Shown here: positions 1 to 10,609 of the stretch, one piece after another
Layout: every line of letters starts with the position of its first letter
Numbering within the stretch: the stretch's first letter is position 1
From: Ilyonectria destructans
Taxonomy: Eukaryota; Ascomycota; Sordariomycetes; Hypocreales; Nectriaceae
Length of the DNA: 64,000 bases
Direction: 5' to 3'
Assembly (NCBI GenBank): GCA_020740775.1
Contig: JAHEWK010000003.1
Location: 1 to 64,000 of the forward strand
Notes under the pieces: generated by a model
Told to the model about the DNA's origin: nothing
What the model saw: the letters and a program-made list of their open reading frames with translations, nothing else
Databases searched by the model: none
Translations under genes and position numbers: made by a program

Positions 1-1004
1 GTATGGCTCTCGCCAAATGGTCACTTGGACTCTTCCTTTTGCGACTCGTCCAGCAGACCTGGCATAAAGTCGCTATCTGGGTCGCCCTTTGGCTTCTTAT
101 GGGCGCTTCTATTTCTTGCCTGTTTTGTTTCTGGTTCCAATGCTCGCCACCTGCATATCTCTGGGATCGGACATTGCCTAGTGGAAAGTGTGAACTTAAT
201 ACTCTGCCAGTTGCTATTATTCTAGGAGGTAAGTCCCCCCCAACGGATATCCCTATTTCCTATCTCCTCGGCGGCAGTATGGTATGGTATAGATAAGTAT
301 ACTAAAGAGTTTGCTGTCAGCTTGTTGCATCCTTGTTGATTTCTTCTTTGCTATCTTCCCGTGGATCTTCATATGGAAGCTCCAAATGAACCAACGAGAG
401 AAACTGGTTATTCTTGGTAGCATGAGCTTAGGCATTATGTAAGTGGAATTGTTATTCTTTTCTCTCCAACCTAAGGACTAGATGGATAACTGACCGACAA
501 TAGCGCTGGAGTCTGTGGCATCAAGCGAGCAACCGAGATTCCCGGTCTTCTAAGTGAGAACTACCTGAGTATGCTATTTTCCTCCCCTTAACCCTCCCTT
601 GTTATTCTTTAATAATAATAAATTTACTTCTTAATATAGAGGGCTCTGTTGAAATTATCGTCTGGTCAGCTGTCGAAATGGCTGTCACTATGGTCTGTAT
701 CGGCATTCCTGTTTGTCGCCCCTTGTATAAAGAGTATCTTGGTAAATTGACTTCCAAAGACGGAAGGAGCAAGTATAATATAAATACTGCAGGAGAGTAT
801 CGACTCCGCACTATTGGAACAAATGAAATACACGACGAAATCCGTATAGAGTCTATGGATTCCTATGCTAAGGATGGACAGCATAGCATTAGGGTGGATA
901 AGGACCTGGACCTTAATAACTCCAACCTTAAGTTATATACTATCAGAGGAGGGTTTTCAGGAGATAATCAGAGTGAAGAGGAGATTCTAGGGATTCACTC
1001 CTAG
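1..1004 (+). CDS. Fungal rhodopsin-domain integral membrane protein, 3' part (5' end outside window)
   Basis: C-terminal part of a seven-helix membrane protein of the fungal rhodopsin-domain family (PTH11-related; function usually unknown). Exons as I read them: <1..228, 321..438, 504..568 and 640..1004, all with GT-AG introns that keep one frame. Visible features are a hydrophobic helix at the window edge, a QCSPPAYLWD motif (QC-x-P-x-x-x-LWD is a family hallmark), then helices around VDFFFAIFPWIFIWKLQMN, MSLGIIAGVCGI and SVEIIVWSAVEMAVTMVCIGIPV. A roughly 90-residue hydrophilic cytoplasmic tail ends at the stop at 1002-1004. The start lies before base 1, so length is unknown. I see no lesion. 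Family assignment is confident from helix order and motifs; no specific role is implied. Confidence 0.8.
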
Positions 1005-1271
1005 TAGTATAATTAGTAAAAGTCCTTAATGAGGGAACCTAAAGTTTATATATTATGCGGTTTTATTATATTACAGTTGCTAAGTGCTATATTTAAGTTT
1101 GAGGTTTAGATCTATCTGGAATCAGCGTAATATTTTATAACAACCTGGTTATATTAAATTAAAGAATTTAAAACTTAATCTCCTAGACGCTTTAAGAACC
1201 CCAATTTGTATTCTAAACCCGGATATAAAATTAACACGTACTGCATTCAGCATAAGGATATCGACTAGTAC
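1005..1271. other. AT-rich intergenic stretch
   Basis: No coding potential. The stretch is visibly AT-rich with many TpA steps, unlike the GC-balanced flanks, which would fit old RIP-type mutation of a decayed sequence. This is inference from base composition only. Confidence 0.5.
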
Positions 1272-1640
1272 TCATTCCTTGGAAAGATTCGACCAGAGGG
1301 TGTCACTTTCGCCAATGTCGCCGACGTCGCAAAATCGGGGGTCTACAATCGTCACCCCACTGGCATCTTCAATCTCAGCTCTCAGTTGAGAGGCTGCGGC
1401 GAGAAGAGCATCTCGATTGACATCTGGGATGATGACTCTTGAAGCGGACGCGCGCGTAACATTTCTTGTAACGAATAATCCGATGCCTTCGGCAGCCCCC
1501 GTAATCAGGACTGTCTTCCATGCTTGACTCAATTCAGGCCGAAAGGGTGAGATTGCTGGATAGGGCCGTTTGTATACCCTTGGTACAACCTTGGGGATTG
1601 CAATGAGGCGCTCTATGTCTGCGTTGACTATCTTCGTCAA
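1272..1640 (-). pseudogene. Short-chain dehydrogenase fragment (N-terminal Rossmann half)
   Basis: A 122-residue open frame contains the start of a classical SDR: KTVLITGAAEGIGLFVTRN (the TGxxxGIG cofactor loop), then RVIIPDVN at strand beta-2 and a VDPRFCDVGD segment where the adenine-ring Asp is expected. It stops at 1272, right after SNLSKE, before the NNAG motif and the Ser-Tyr-Lys active site. A full SDR of this type would be 250-300 residues, so this is a remnant. The sequence beyond the stop (lower coordinates) turns AT-rich and shows no SDR continuation. It cannot be catalytic as it stands. Confidence 0.65.
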
Positions 1641-2758
1641 GATTTCGAAAGCCGTATCTGATGGCCGGCGTTAGGGTTGGTCAAAAGTTAGAAGTTTTGT
1701 TTAAATACTATTCTGCTCTCGATAATAAAGGACAATAGTTGCCGCAATAATTCAACGGCCAGGACGATGGGTACTTGCACTTCAGGCCGCAGGGAGCAAC
1801 AGGTGTCTATTAAGCAACAAAATCTCCGCTAGAGAAAATGAGGCCCACCTAGCTTACTGACAATGACATACCCCGCCCTTGGCATGTGGAGGATTTCAAA
1901 GCAGTTATTTGGCAGGTCGCTTTGTGAGGAGGCTGAAATCCACTATGCCGGCCAATCGAAGTGAATATCCCGCCCGGTAGCTTGCCTTGGCACAGCCCGG
2001 TGCGTCTTGAAGGAGATCAGGTTGTCATGGAGGAATCACCCCTCTGTGCTTTGCCTACTGGCGCCAGTCTCTCATGCCGGCAGGCCGCGAAGCGAAATTG
2101 AGACATAACGTAGCAAATTCACTCTCCGGGCAGCGTTCAAGTTACCGAGTCAGCTAAAGGCGCATCACGACACTGGACACTGTGAGATCCTTCGGGCTGC
2201 CCTAGGCCGTGCCCTCAATGTGGCTAGGCATCACCATGCACCCCTCCGATCATGCCGTCGGATGATTACTGATCAAATCATGCCGACGAAGTAATTGCCT
2301 TACTAATTCACGGCGACGTGACAATGTATACCGAGGAATCGGGGCGCGACAGCCCAGAATGCATCGTTATCATGCCGGTTAAATATTACCAAGCCAGGAT
2401 ATCGGCGAGATTATGTCTCCGGACGGTTACCTTCCCAGGAGGCTATTGATCTTGTTTTCTATGTGCTCCTGTCGGCGGTCCCGTTTTCTAATTGCTCCAA
2501 TTCGTGTTAGGCGAGGTCCTGAGTCGAAATATGCATCGGATCCGAGTATTTCCGAATGACGAAGCAGAATATATCTACCATTTAACATAGTGGCACCTGC
2601 TGTTGATATCTGATGTGGTACAAGAACATATCTCTGTCCTATTGCCCCCAAACTGCGCCTGGACGAGTTATTTACCTCCCTGTCATCGCAGAACCGAACA
2701 ACTTCACAATCCCGACTCAGTCTTCTTCCTTTCTTCTACGCTATCACCAACCAAAAAC
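1641..2758. other. Intergenic, no gene recognised
   Basis: Only short open frames (for example 74 codons on the minus strand at 2427-2651) with no recognisable motif. No RNA gene or clear repeat was seen. Confidence 0.5.
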
Positions 2759-3449
2759 ATAACCAAATCGCTCGTAACCGGCGGCACATGCTTCATCGGC
2801 CTCTACGTGGTCAAGCTGCTTCTCGAACGCGGCCACTATGTCACCACCACGGTCCACAGCCTGAAGAACAGCACCAAGTGCAAGCCACTGCTTGACCTTC
2901 AGACCAAATACCCCGACACCCTCACGTTATTCGAAGCCGACCTCATGAAGGATGGATCCTTCCACCGGGCGATGGAGGGTTGTGAGGTTGTTTACCACAT
3001 CGCCTCGCCGTTCCTGGTGCCGCAGCAGATTAAGGATGGATTGAAGGAGTGCGTCGAGCCGGCGCTTTAAGGCACCAAGAATGTCCTCCAGTCTGCCAAC
3101 GACATCGAAAGCGTCAAGCGTGTGGTTCTTACATCTTCTGGTAGGCAATTTCCTCTCTCTCTGCGTGCTGGCTGTCATCTAATTAACCTCTTTTAGTTGT
3201 TGCTATATATGGCGACAATATAGACGTCCTCCAAATGAAAGATCAGACTCTATCTGAGTCCTATTGGAATAAGACTAGCAGCATCAGCCATTTTCCATAT
3301 GGGTATTCCAAGACGGTCGCCGAGCGCGAGGCGTGGAAGATATGCGACCTCCAGAGCCGATGGTCCCTCGTAGTTATCAACCCAGGTATGGTCCTCGGCC
3401 CGTCTATGACTCCTGAGTCTGTCTCCGGCAGTCTCTTCATGCTTGAAGC
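2759..3449 (+). pseudogene. Extended SDR (cinnamyl-alcohol/dihydroflavonol reductase-like), broken and truncated
   Basis: NAD(P)-dependent extended SDR. The frame begins ITKSLVTGGTCFIGLYVVKL, with the GxxGxxG loop at residues 8-13. It continues through EADLMKDGSFHRAMEGCEVV and HIASPF, an intron at 3141-3196, then YGYSK, the catalytic YxxxK. Three defects are visible. The expected start codon is ATA (2759-2761), where the paralogue at 35.46 kb has ATG. An in-frame TAA at 3068-3070 sits where EPALQGTKN would be usual, so CAA to TAA explains it. The gene also ends abruptly at about 3449 in the 3' tail of a reverse-oriented LINE. The C-terminal substrate half is absent from the window. It cannot make a working enzyme. 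Confidence 0.82.
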
Positions 3450-4885
3450 CATGTTGTTGTTGTTGTTGTATTATTACCGTCATGAAGACATCTCGATGTC
3501 TACAGAATCCCCTAGGGGCAAGATGACGTGCTAGGCTGGGGTCTACAGCTAAAGAAACCTAGGTACAGGGTAGCTAGCCTCGGCCGGAGCCGGCTGCTTG
3601 CTACGTCCGACCCGGGGCCGGGGCCACGGGCCCGCTGGGCCTGTGGCTCGGGCCCGCAGTCCGGGTCACGTGTAAGTCTAATTACATCCCTCCACGAGCC
3701 GAGATTGCGATCCTCCTTCCTCTTCCATCTAACAATTAAGCGGCCCTATTTGACCTGTTATTTCGAGCCCGGCATCCGTCAGCGGATATCCAGGGCGCAG
3801 CCCGACGACCGCAATAGCATCCGATTTTTGAGGGAACCAGGGGGAAACCGCATTCGAAGCTGCTGCGCAGCGCGGCGCGTCGCAGGCCCGGCCTCGCGAG
3901 CCGAGCCTTCCGATAACGCCGATGAATAAAAGAGACAAAGGAAAGAGGGAAGGAATGTGTGATTTGAGGGTCTGGGGTCGAAGCGGCTGCAACCGCAACT
4001 TCTGGGGGTTCGAGACGAGGGCTCCTAGCGATGATGGGGGCAGATTTCTTGGAAGAATCGTGCTGCCTCTGTCATCGCGACGAACTCGCCGAAGTCTTGT
4101 CCTATTACGCGGCTGATCGTCAGCTTCGGAAAAAGCCCCAACTTTATCCGATGGTGACGATCGATCTTCCGGCAATAGAAGGGGTGGTCGGGTGATTTCC
4201 GCCGCCCGCACGAGCACTCGAGCTGTGCATCGTCGTGGGCGAATCTCTCGTGGTACGAGGCAAAGTCTCCGTGGCCGGAGCGGGCTGCTAAGAGATATCG
4301 GAGCTGCTTCCGGGGAGGCTGCAATTCGTCTGGGCACGCAGCAGATGCCTCGCTGATAGGATTGATAAGAGTCTGGGGCGTGGCCTTGCCACCAGCTCTT
4401 AAAGAGGGTTCGAGGGAGGGCTCGAGCCTTCCTTCGATTGAAGGCTAGGGACGGGGCTGTATCGGGTGGTTCCGGCAGCTCTGTTCCTGCCTTGGCCAGC
4501 TTGTCGGCCTGTTCATTTCCGGGGATGCCTTTATGGCCAGGGCACCATCGGACTGATGTTGCCCCGTGGGCTCGTGCGATCAATTGGAACTCCAGGAACT
4601 GGGCCTGAGAGGATTCTGATGGCTGGCCTAGCAAGCCAGCTGCTGCCGATGTATTGTCGAGGCAGACGTAAATCTGTGTGCCTGGCCTAGAGACCAGGGT
4701 CGTGGCGTGGCGTAGGCCTGCTAGGGCTCCGGCTACCTCTGCATCGAAGACTTCGACGGGGCCTAGCCGGGCCAACCCCTCGCCGATCGGCTGTTTGTTG
4801 CGATGAATGATATAACCGTAGCCCGCGGCCCCATCTTGCGATCGGGATCCGTCTGAGCAGGGGGTCATGGATACCTGGACGAACA
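3450..4885 (-). mobile_element. 5'-truncated Tad/I-type LINE copy
   Basis: A reverse-oriented partial copy of the element at 8768-14909. It starts at 3450 with the complement of the CAA-repeat tail and carries the same very GC-rich 3' UTR and the end of ORF2. Going 5' it covers the Cys/His motif near CSCGRRKSPDHPFYC (about 4160-4220) and the RNase H domain (SDGSRSQDG, LDNTSAAAGL, SPGHKGIPGNEQ-like near 4500-4860). Homology to the full copy fades at about 4865-4885. A one-base deletion near 4330 shifts the ORF2 frame, so it is dead. No target duplication could be matched between its two flanks, which are different host genes. The exact 5' boundary is uncertain by about 20 bases. Confidence 0.88.
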
Positions 4886-4889
4886 TGTA

Positions 4890-5549
4890 TTCCATCTGCG
4901 CCGATAATTACATCCTTCTGAACTGTCCTTCCATTTTCAAGAGTAAGTACACCATTCTCGCAATCAACGTCTGCCTCAGGTGAAGAGAGGTGGAGGGTTG
5001 CGCCGGCAAGCTCCTCTGAAGGTGGTTCCAAGGCAAGTCTTCTCAGCTCATTGTGCAGATCAACTCGATGCGAATAGTATAATGGCGCATCAAACCTCAA
5101 CCCAAAGTCTTCGAAATTTGCTCGGTAGACCTCTTTTATCGTGACGGGGTCAAATTGCGCTGTCTTGAAAATTTTCAGTATAACTCTAGTCAGAGTAGCA
5201 TGTCCAGGGAACATAGCGACAAACCGTTTGCGCTTCTAGGAAGCAAGCCCGCTTCGAGTCGAACCCCAAAGCCTTCAACACGGGCGCTGCATTTGGCCAC
5301 AAATGGAAGGCGGCACCAACTTCGTTTGCGAACCGAGAATGCTCATAAATCTATCGAAGAGAAGCCGTGTTAGTATTGCGTGTCTGTATGCTGCCGTAAC
5401 CTCGTGATAGTTACTTCAACACTATGCCTGAGGCAAGCCAATGTTGCCGTAGCTGTCAGCCCCGCGATTCCCGCACCCACAATGACTATTTCTAGGACAA
5501 GGCCGGACTGGTTGTGAAATTGATGAACTTGACTGCTCCGTCTGGACAT
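4890..5549 (-). pseudogene. FAD-dependent monooxygenase, N-terminal part only
   Basis: Salicylate-hydroxylase-like flavoprotein monooxygenase. The start at 5549 gives MSRRSSQVHQFHN, then IVIVGAGIAGLTATATLA, the GxGxxG FAD-binding loop at residues 25-30. Exons: 5415..5549, 5225..5350 and about 4890..5163, with introns of 64 and 61 nt, the second with a CTGAC branch site. Later motifs are EVGAAFHLWPNAAPVLKALG and YYSHRVDLHNELRRLAL (with the usual Arg), and IIGADGIHV, the GD-type motif, immediately before the LINE. No stop or frameshift is present up to that point, so truncation by the LINE junction is the main lesion. The missing part is the C-terminal substrate domain. Substrate unknown. Confidence 0.8.
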
Positions 5550-6384
5550 GGTGGCAATGGCTGTCGAGTGTAGTCTCGTCGTTGGCTTATTAGGGAATAT
5601 AAGGCATTATGTGCTAGGGCCCCAGGCGCCGATTGATTCGGCTCCCGTAGGGTCTTAATTCGGCTTCCTTGGTTCGGCTTCCGTGGAATCTTATTTCGGC
5701 TTCCGAAGACCCGACCGTGTCATAGGCTTTGTTCTTTTTTCACACATCATCTTTTTGATGGAGATGTTGGATTCGGACTGACTAGAGGGGGCTAGCTGTG
5801 GCATGTTGTCTGCGAATTCCTTCGCCATGTATCCGATACCAGGGCGCCAAAGGCATACCTAGTGCCACTCGCGGCAGATATATCGGGCACACCACCCCTT
5901 ACTCGCACACCATATACACCCCTGTCAGCTCAAACAACGTTCTCTGCCCGCCAACTACTTGTATCTTTACCACTACTCGTGTAGACTCTGTCTACTTTTT
6001 GGTGTCCTTGAAGTGAGGAAACTGCGAGAGGGCGTTTGACAGGGCATAGAATGAGCTTGATTTCCTTATTCTAGACATGAGAGGACCCTTGTCCAATTAG
6101 ATTTGCATAAAAAGTTAAATAGATACAAGTGAAACTTCACCCCAGCGACCCTTTCACCCCACCTCAGTATTGAACAGGGTTTGGTCTTGGTGAGGCAGGT
6201 AGGAAAATAATTTGACTCTGGCCCGGTCTTTTGGGGATTTCTTTTGGGCCAAGATACGGGACATTTTGTACCACCACGGTCTTACCTTTCCATCCCTGGA
6301 CAAGGAGGGTTTCGTGGCCTTTCCCACCTGAGACACCACAAAACTCAAGGCAGTATTATCCCTCCTTGCGATCCGATTAAACAG
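5550..6384. other. Intergenic between FAD-monooxygenase remnant and MFS remnant
   Basis: Contains the upstream region of the monooxygenase remnant with a repeat array (5635-5707). The rest has no convincing gene. The open frame at 6154-6468 (minus) only picks up the end of the transporter remnant and then unrelated sequence. Confidence 0.5.
5635..5707. repeat. Four copies of TTCGGCTTCC in a 36-bp superperiod
   Basis: The motif TTCGGCTYCC occurs four times, spaced 22, 14 and 22 bases apart, so that TTCGGCTYCCGTRG plus a TCTTAW tail repeats with a 36-bp period. It lies 90-160 bp upstream of the monooxygenase start at 5549, which is a promoter position. Whether it binds a regulator is inference. 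Confidence 0.6.
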
Positions 6385-7132
6385 CGACGAGGGCTTGCAG
6401 AAGTGAGGGGATCCGCCAGCTCCAGTTATTTGCCATCCTGAAGGTGCCAAAGGTGGCCCAAGCAGCAACGATGGCCCCCAGGTACTATATGCAGGTGAGA
6501 GGGTTAGATGACTGGGCTGGAAGATATTGGGACTACCCCGGTGCAGACATGTCTGCTTTGCTTACCCATGTAGTGTTGTAGATGGCGGTGTAATGGGTCG
6601 ATGCGTCGGGTACGCCAGCTCTCCGAGCAGCGGAGGGGCAGCCGCGGCGACAAAGCCTCCGCCCAGGCCGACGAAAAAACGGCCGGCTATAAACATGCCG
6701 AAGCCTTTGGCACATCCCTGCACCAATGCCCCGAGGAAGATAGGATGTCGTCGTCCGTACTTATCCGCAGCCCAGGGAGCGAGGGGCAAAGAGACTACGC
6801 CACCGATGACTTGCATGTTGACCATGAGACCAAGGAGGCTCCCGGAAGGGCGGTCGAAATCTGCAAATCCACCCGTGGTTAGCCATCACTGGTACAGACA
6901 GACAAAACAGTACGACACGTGCACGCCGGAGAAACTTTTGAAACTCATATTCTTGCCATTTCGGGACCGTCTGGATCCCGTTGAGCATGCTGCCATCGAA
7001 ACCACCGACGTAGCTTGTGAGGAACGGAACCAGGAGGAGGATATTCAGTTTTATCAGGTGCGGCACGCGCCACCATGCCTTGTCGGTGCAGAGCTCTCGG
7101 ATCTTCAAGTCGCCATTTTCAGCGGATGCCAT
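6385..7132 (-). pseudogene. MFS sugar (lactose-permease-like) transporter, N-terminal remnant
   Basis: The start at 7132 gives MASAENGDLKIREL, then a first helix around LNILLLVPFLTSYVGGFDGS. Exon 2 has VVSLPLAPWAADKYGRRHP, carrying the RxGRR loop typical of sugar porters, followed by FVGLGGGF and ELAYPTHR. Exon 3 (6484 downward) has YLGAIVAAWATFGTFR and WSWRIPSLLQAL. Defects: the first intron donor reads ATGAGT instead of GTGAGT (6943-6948), one base is missing near 6596 (frame shift after YPTHR), and homology stops at about 6385 inside the sixth-helix region. The rest of the 12-helix protein is missing. The second intron (6485-6565) keeps GT-AG. Non-functional. Confidence 0.8.
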
Positions 7133-8408
7133 GTTGCCGTCGTTGTCAACTGGAAGTTTTGGTAGAGGTAGATGGTAACAAGAGAAGTGGTGAGCCAGGA
7201 GCCAGGAGGGTTGGGTTGGTGAATCAAAGGCTCTGGCGGTGGGATAAGGGGCATGATTATATACACCTTGCCGCGACTGCAACCCGCGATTCAAGACAAC
7301 CCCCGGGTTTTAACCCCCCTCCCCATTTGGCACCACCCCCAACCGCACGCTTTCCCCGCACGCTTTTGCCCTTTGACTCCAGTAAGACTAGATTCGCTTG
7401 GGTTTAGCGACCCACAGAGGCCGTAGTGTGTGCCATAATGGAAATCCCTAAAAGCTTTGGCTTCTGTTACTATACAAAAGATGTGACCTCATGTTCTTCG
7501 TTTTTCTTGCCGATTTGTTGATTTACTTCTCTGCGACCAGTAAAGGTGTAGCCTACGACAATCACAGGGATAACACACACCTCGACCAGGGAAACAAACC
7601 TTGGTACGGCAAGGGTATCACCACTCTTCGCATCAGATGTTTTGAAAATATCACACGATATCTTCGACCTTGACAAACCAACGTACGTTTGTTTCCCTGG
7701 TGGAGAAGTAGTAACACTTAACTTCTGCGCTCCACATTCACCATGGGGCAGATGCATTGCAGGGATGAGGCTTCTGGTTCAACCACTAGCCTCTTTAACC
7801 GGGTGACTAGGAAGGAGTCGACCTTCTCAACGACTCCCGCTATAGCGAATTACCTGGCAAGTGTTAGAAGAGGCAGAGTGGAACTTGGACCAAGGGGGCG
7901 TTTGATCCCATGGCTTCGGGGGAATGCGGTTTGTGGATATCACCGAAAAGCATTTAGCCGGGGCATCCCAATAAGGGACGTGGTGAGCTGGCGAGCAGGA
8001 ATGGTTTGTTTGTTGGGCCCTATTTGCCCGACTTGATGGATTGGCGAAGACATGTGTTCGCGCCACCCGGGTAGACCATTGAGCTCAAGAACATGTTCGG
8101 TGGAATTCGGCGAAATGCAGTGTTCAAGTGCAGAAGTGTTTCTATAACTGAGAGATCGACAAGCGCCCAATGGAAAGGTCGAAACAAGACCAGAACGACA
8201 ATGAAGATGCTAAACAAGGCCACAAATGATCACCTTGGTTCCCTTCTTGAGAGCTTTAAAGACTGGCCACCACCCGCCTGGTAGGCCACCACCCGCCAAG
8301 ACTGGTCAGCATGCATCACCGACACCGCTACGGAGTAGACGAGTATGCGACGAATAACTTACTAATTACGTATCCCTCGGCCCTAAAGCACGAACGAGAG
8401 CACGTCGC
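7133..8408. other. Intergenic, no gene recognised
   Basis: Several frames of 60-110 codons on both strands but none with a recognisable fold or codon pattern. A block at about 7905-7960 resembles 19815-19865 (shared core AAAGCATTTAGCCG plus flanking GGGGGAWTYG), so part of this is probably an old dispersed repeat. Confidence 0.45.
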
Positions 8409-8410
8409 TA

Positions 8411-8615
8411 CCGTACACACTCGAAAAACTCGGCCTATATTTAGTGTATGGTCCCACTATTAACCGCAAAAATATCCGGAAGTCCTGATCTAATTGGTCA
8501 CATATGCACTCTTATGGGACCAAGCGTGACAAGCTTCTAATCTGATTGGTCAAGCCCTTGGGTAGGTGCTTTCTGCAGGGTGCACCTCTTGCCCGAGTTT
8601 TTCGAGTATGTACGG
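8411..8615. mobile_element. MITE, 205 bp, mariner/pogo-like ends
   Basis: Terminal inverted repeats of 25 bp with two mismatches (left CCGTACACACTCGAAAAACT..., right its complement), flanked on both sides by TA (8409-8410 and 8616-8617), the target duplication of Tc1/mariner-pogo elements. There is no coding sequence. The interior also holds a near-repeat of CTRATTGGTCA and an inner inverted pair TGGTCCCA/TGGGACCA. Confidence 0.82.
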
Positions 8616-8872
8616 TAGTGATGAAGGTCTCGGTGAGCCAATTGCGAGTACTAGAGCGCATGAATCCCTATGTAGAAAGGTCGTCATTTTTACATATAAT
8701 GTTACATGGACTTATGATACAGGCCCCCAAAAGTAGATGCTGCAAAAACTCTGTCAACTCAACCACTCAACTTCCCTCCTACATCTAACTTCCTTAGCTG
8801 CTAATGTTAAGGATTTGGCCAGCCACACACCCAATCTGTTAACACCTACCTGATCACCCTACCTTCCTTGCG

Positions 8873-10609
8873 ATGGCCTCTGAGCCAGTCGCCCCCATCC
8901 CCTTTGATCTGGGGCCACGAACCCCAATGCACCTCTCTCAGGTTGCGAGGGCCGCTCTCATCCAGGGTAGCGAATATGACATCTCCGAGGGTCCAATCCA
9001 CGGAGGGGCCAACAGCACTCCAACGCCCGCGCCAGGCTCAGTTCTCTTGGGAGAAGAGACCTACGTCGAAATCAATATGGAAGACATCTTCGAACCAGCA
9101 GCCTTCCTAGAAGACCCTCTCGCAGACCTCCTCGCAGAGCTGCCAGCTCAACCTAGCCCTCTGCCTGGTCCCCAGCCCGGCCCTCACAGCCCCCCTAGCA
9201 GCGATGTCTTCGAACACAGCAAGGTCTCGGAGCCTGCTATCGCCATCAACCTTTCTGCTGCTGCAGCTGGAGTCGCAGCCGACAGCCAAGCTGCCCTAGA
9301 CGACAAAATGAGGGTCTTCCGGACCTTCTGCGCAGCCTTTGACGAAACAGCGAAGCAGTTCCCGACGGGACGGATGTTCCGCTTTGCTCAAGAGATGTCG
9401 CAGAGCTTCCTCAGTCATTGGGCAAGTGCCCTGACTGGCGACAGCCAGCCGCAGCCGCAACCGCAGCCGCAACCGCAGCCACCAGCAGCTTCGTTACCTA
9501 TCCGATCATACGCTTCGGCCCTCACGACTAACCTCCCGATGCGCCTCGCCTCGCAGCACGACGAATTCCAAGCAGCCCGTGGGACTGCCCCTGACCCCCA
9601 ACGACGACCCCTTAAGCCCCGCCAGACCCGACAACCCCAGGAACAAAAACAACAACAAGAAAACCCTGCTATTGCCTATAACGATACTAGGGTCTTTGTA
9701 CGGCTCCACGAGAATTCCCCTGCTTGGCAGAAGCAACCTTTTGCGATACGAACCCACTTAGCCGAGAAGCTAGGCATCAAGCTCGACGCTATCCCGCAAG
9801 CATCTAGGACCAAGACCGGCTGGGCTATCCGCCCAGCGAACCTCGATATCCGCAATAAGATCCTCAATGAAGAAGCCTGCTGGGCCCCGGCCCTAGGGGC
9901 TACTGCTATTGAGCTCGCGACGAAATGGATTACCTATGTGGTCTCGGAATGCCCTAGGACCCTAACCGACTTACTTGGAAAGACTGTGGATTACGAAGCT
10001 GCCCTTAAAGACGAAGTGGAGGCCCAGACAGGCCTACGGGCTGTTAGCTGCCGCCTATCCCGCAACGACGACCCCACTCAACCGACAAAGACATTGCTCA
10101 TTTCCTTCCTTGAGCAGCCAAAGCACGCCTTCCGTCTCTTTGGGACGAGCCGGCTAGCGAGACTGATCCGGAAGACCGCTAGACCTAACCAGTGCAACCT
10201 CTGCTGGGACTACCACTCGAGACATAGCTGTGACCGCACTGCCCGTTGTGTCAGCTGCGGAAGGACCCCTCACGAAGGGATGCCTTGCGAATACGAGACC
10301 CAATGCCTCAATTGCCGAGGCCCTCATCCATCCGACGATACGAAATGCCCTGCCCGGCCCCGACGCCAAAACGGCGTTTTGAAGCGTCTGACACAGCCGG
10401 AAAAGAGAGGGATCCGGGAGATCGGCGAGCGGCTGTTCCGCCAGCTCCACCCGGAGCTAGCCGCAGCCGCAGCCGGGTCGTCTCCGGCCCCCGAGGCCGG
10501 GGCCCGGCCCTCGTCGCCCTGCGAAGCCCTGATCCGACCTACGGAAGGAACGCCCCCGCCCTCGCCAAATAAGCGCAGACGACAAGCCCTCGAGACCCCT
10601 ATATGGTAG
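8873..10609 (+). CDS. LINE ORF1 (Gag-like RNA-binding protein)
   Basis: 578 residues. An acidic and proline-rich N-terminal region is followed by a short PQ-dipeptide tract (about residues 190-203), a basic QQ-rich stretch and a globular middle. Near residues 441-495 are three zinc knuckles, CNLCWDYHSRHSC, CVSCGRTPHEGMPC (perfect CX2CX4HX4C) and CLNCRGPHPSDDTKC. Knuckles of this kind bind the element RNA to form the retrotransposition particle. The C-terminus is Ala/Pro-rich and basic. The start is the first ATG of the frame (8873); another ATG at 8868 is in a different frame. The stop TAG at 10607-10609 overlaps the ORF2 start. Confidence 0.92.
   Translation: MASEPVAPIPFDLGPRTPMHLSQVARAALIQGSEYDISEGPIHGGANSTPTPAPGSVLLGEETYVEINMEDIFEPAAFLEDPLADLLAELPAQPSPLPGPQPGPHSPPSSDVFEHSKVSEPAIAINLSAAAAGVAADSQAALDDKMRVFRTFCAAFDETAKQFPTGRMFRFAQEMSQSFLSHWASALTGDSQPQPQPQPQPQPPAASLPIRSYASALTTNLPMRLASQHDEFQAARGTAPDPQRRPLKPRQTRQPQEQKQQQENPAIAYNDTRVFVRLHENSPAWQKQPFAIRTHLAEKLGIKLDAIPQASRTKTGWAIRPANLDIRNKILNEEACWAPALGATAIELATKWITYVVSECPRTLTDLLGKTVDYEAALKDEVEAQTGLRAVSCRLSRNDDPTQPTKTLLISFLEQPKHAFRLFGTSRLARLIRKTARPNQCNLCWDYHSRHSCDRTARCVSCGRTPHEGMPCEYETQCLNCRGPHPSDDTKCPARPRRQNGVLKRLTQPEKRGIREIGERLFRQLHPELAAAAAGSSPAPEAGARPSSPCEALIRPTEGTPPPSPNKRRRQALETPIW

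Noticed and set aside
2427..2651. 74-codon minus-strand open frame
   Set aside because: No motif, no promoter signal and no similarity to a family I know. Frames of this length are common by chance.
3528..4895. Open frames crossing the truncated LINE, including a 388-codon minus frame
   Set aside because: These are LINE RNase H and 3' UTR sequence read through a frameshift and into the monooxygenase junction, not host genes.
6300..7830. Similar SLFNR peptides at 6.37 kb (minus) and 7.79 kb (plus)
   Set aside because: Similarity covers about ten residues and the DNA is only weakly alike. The minus frame is out of register with the transporter, so it is probably chance.
8020..8223. Hydrophobic minus-strand frame (possible membrane segment)
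   Set aside because: One hydrophobic run without family motif. The downstream sequence does not continue an MFS protein, although the MFS remnant is nearby.
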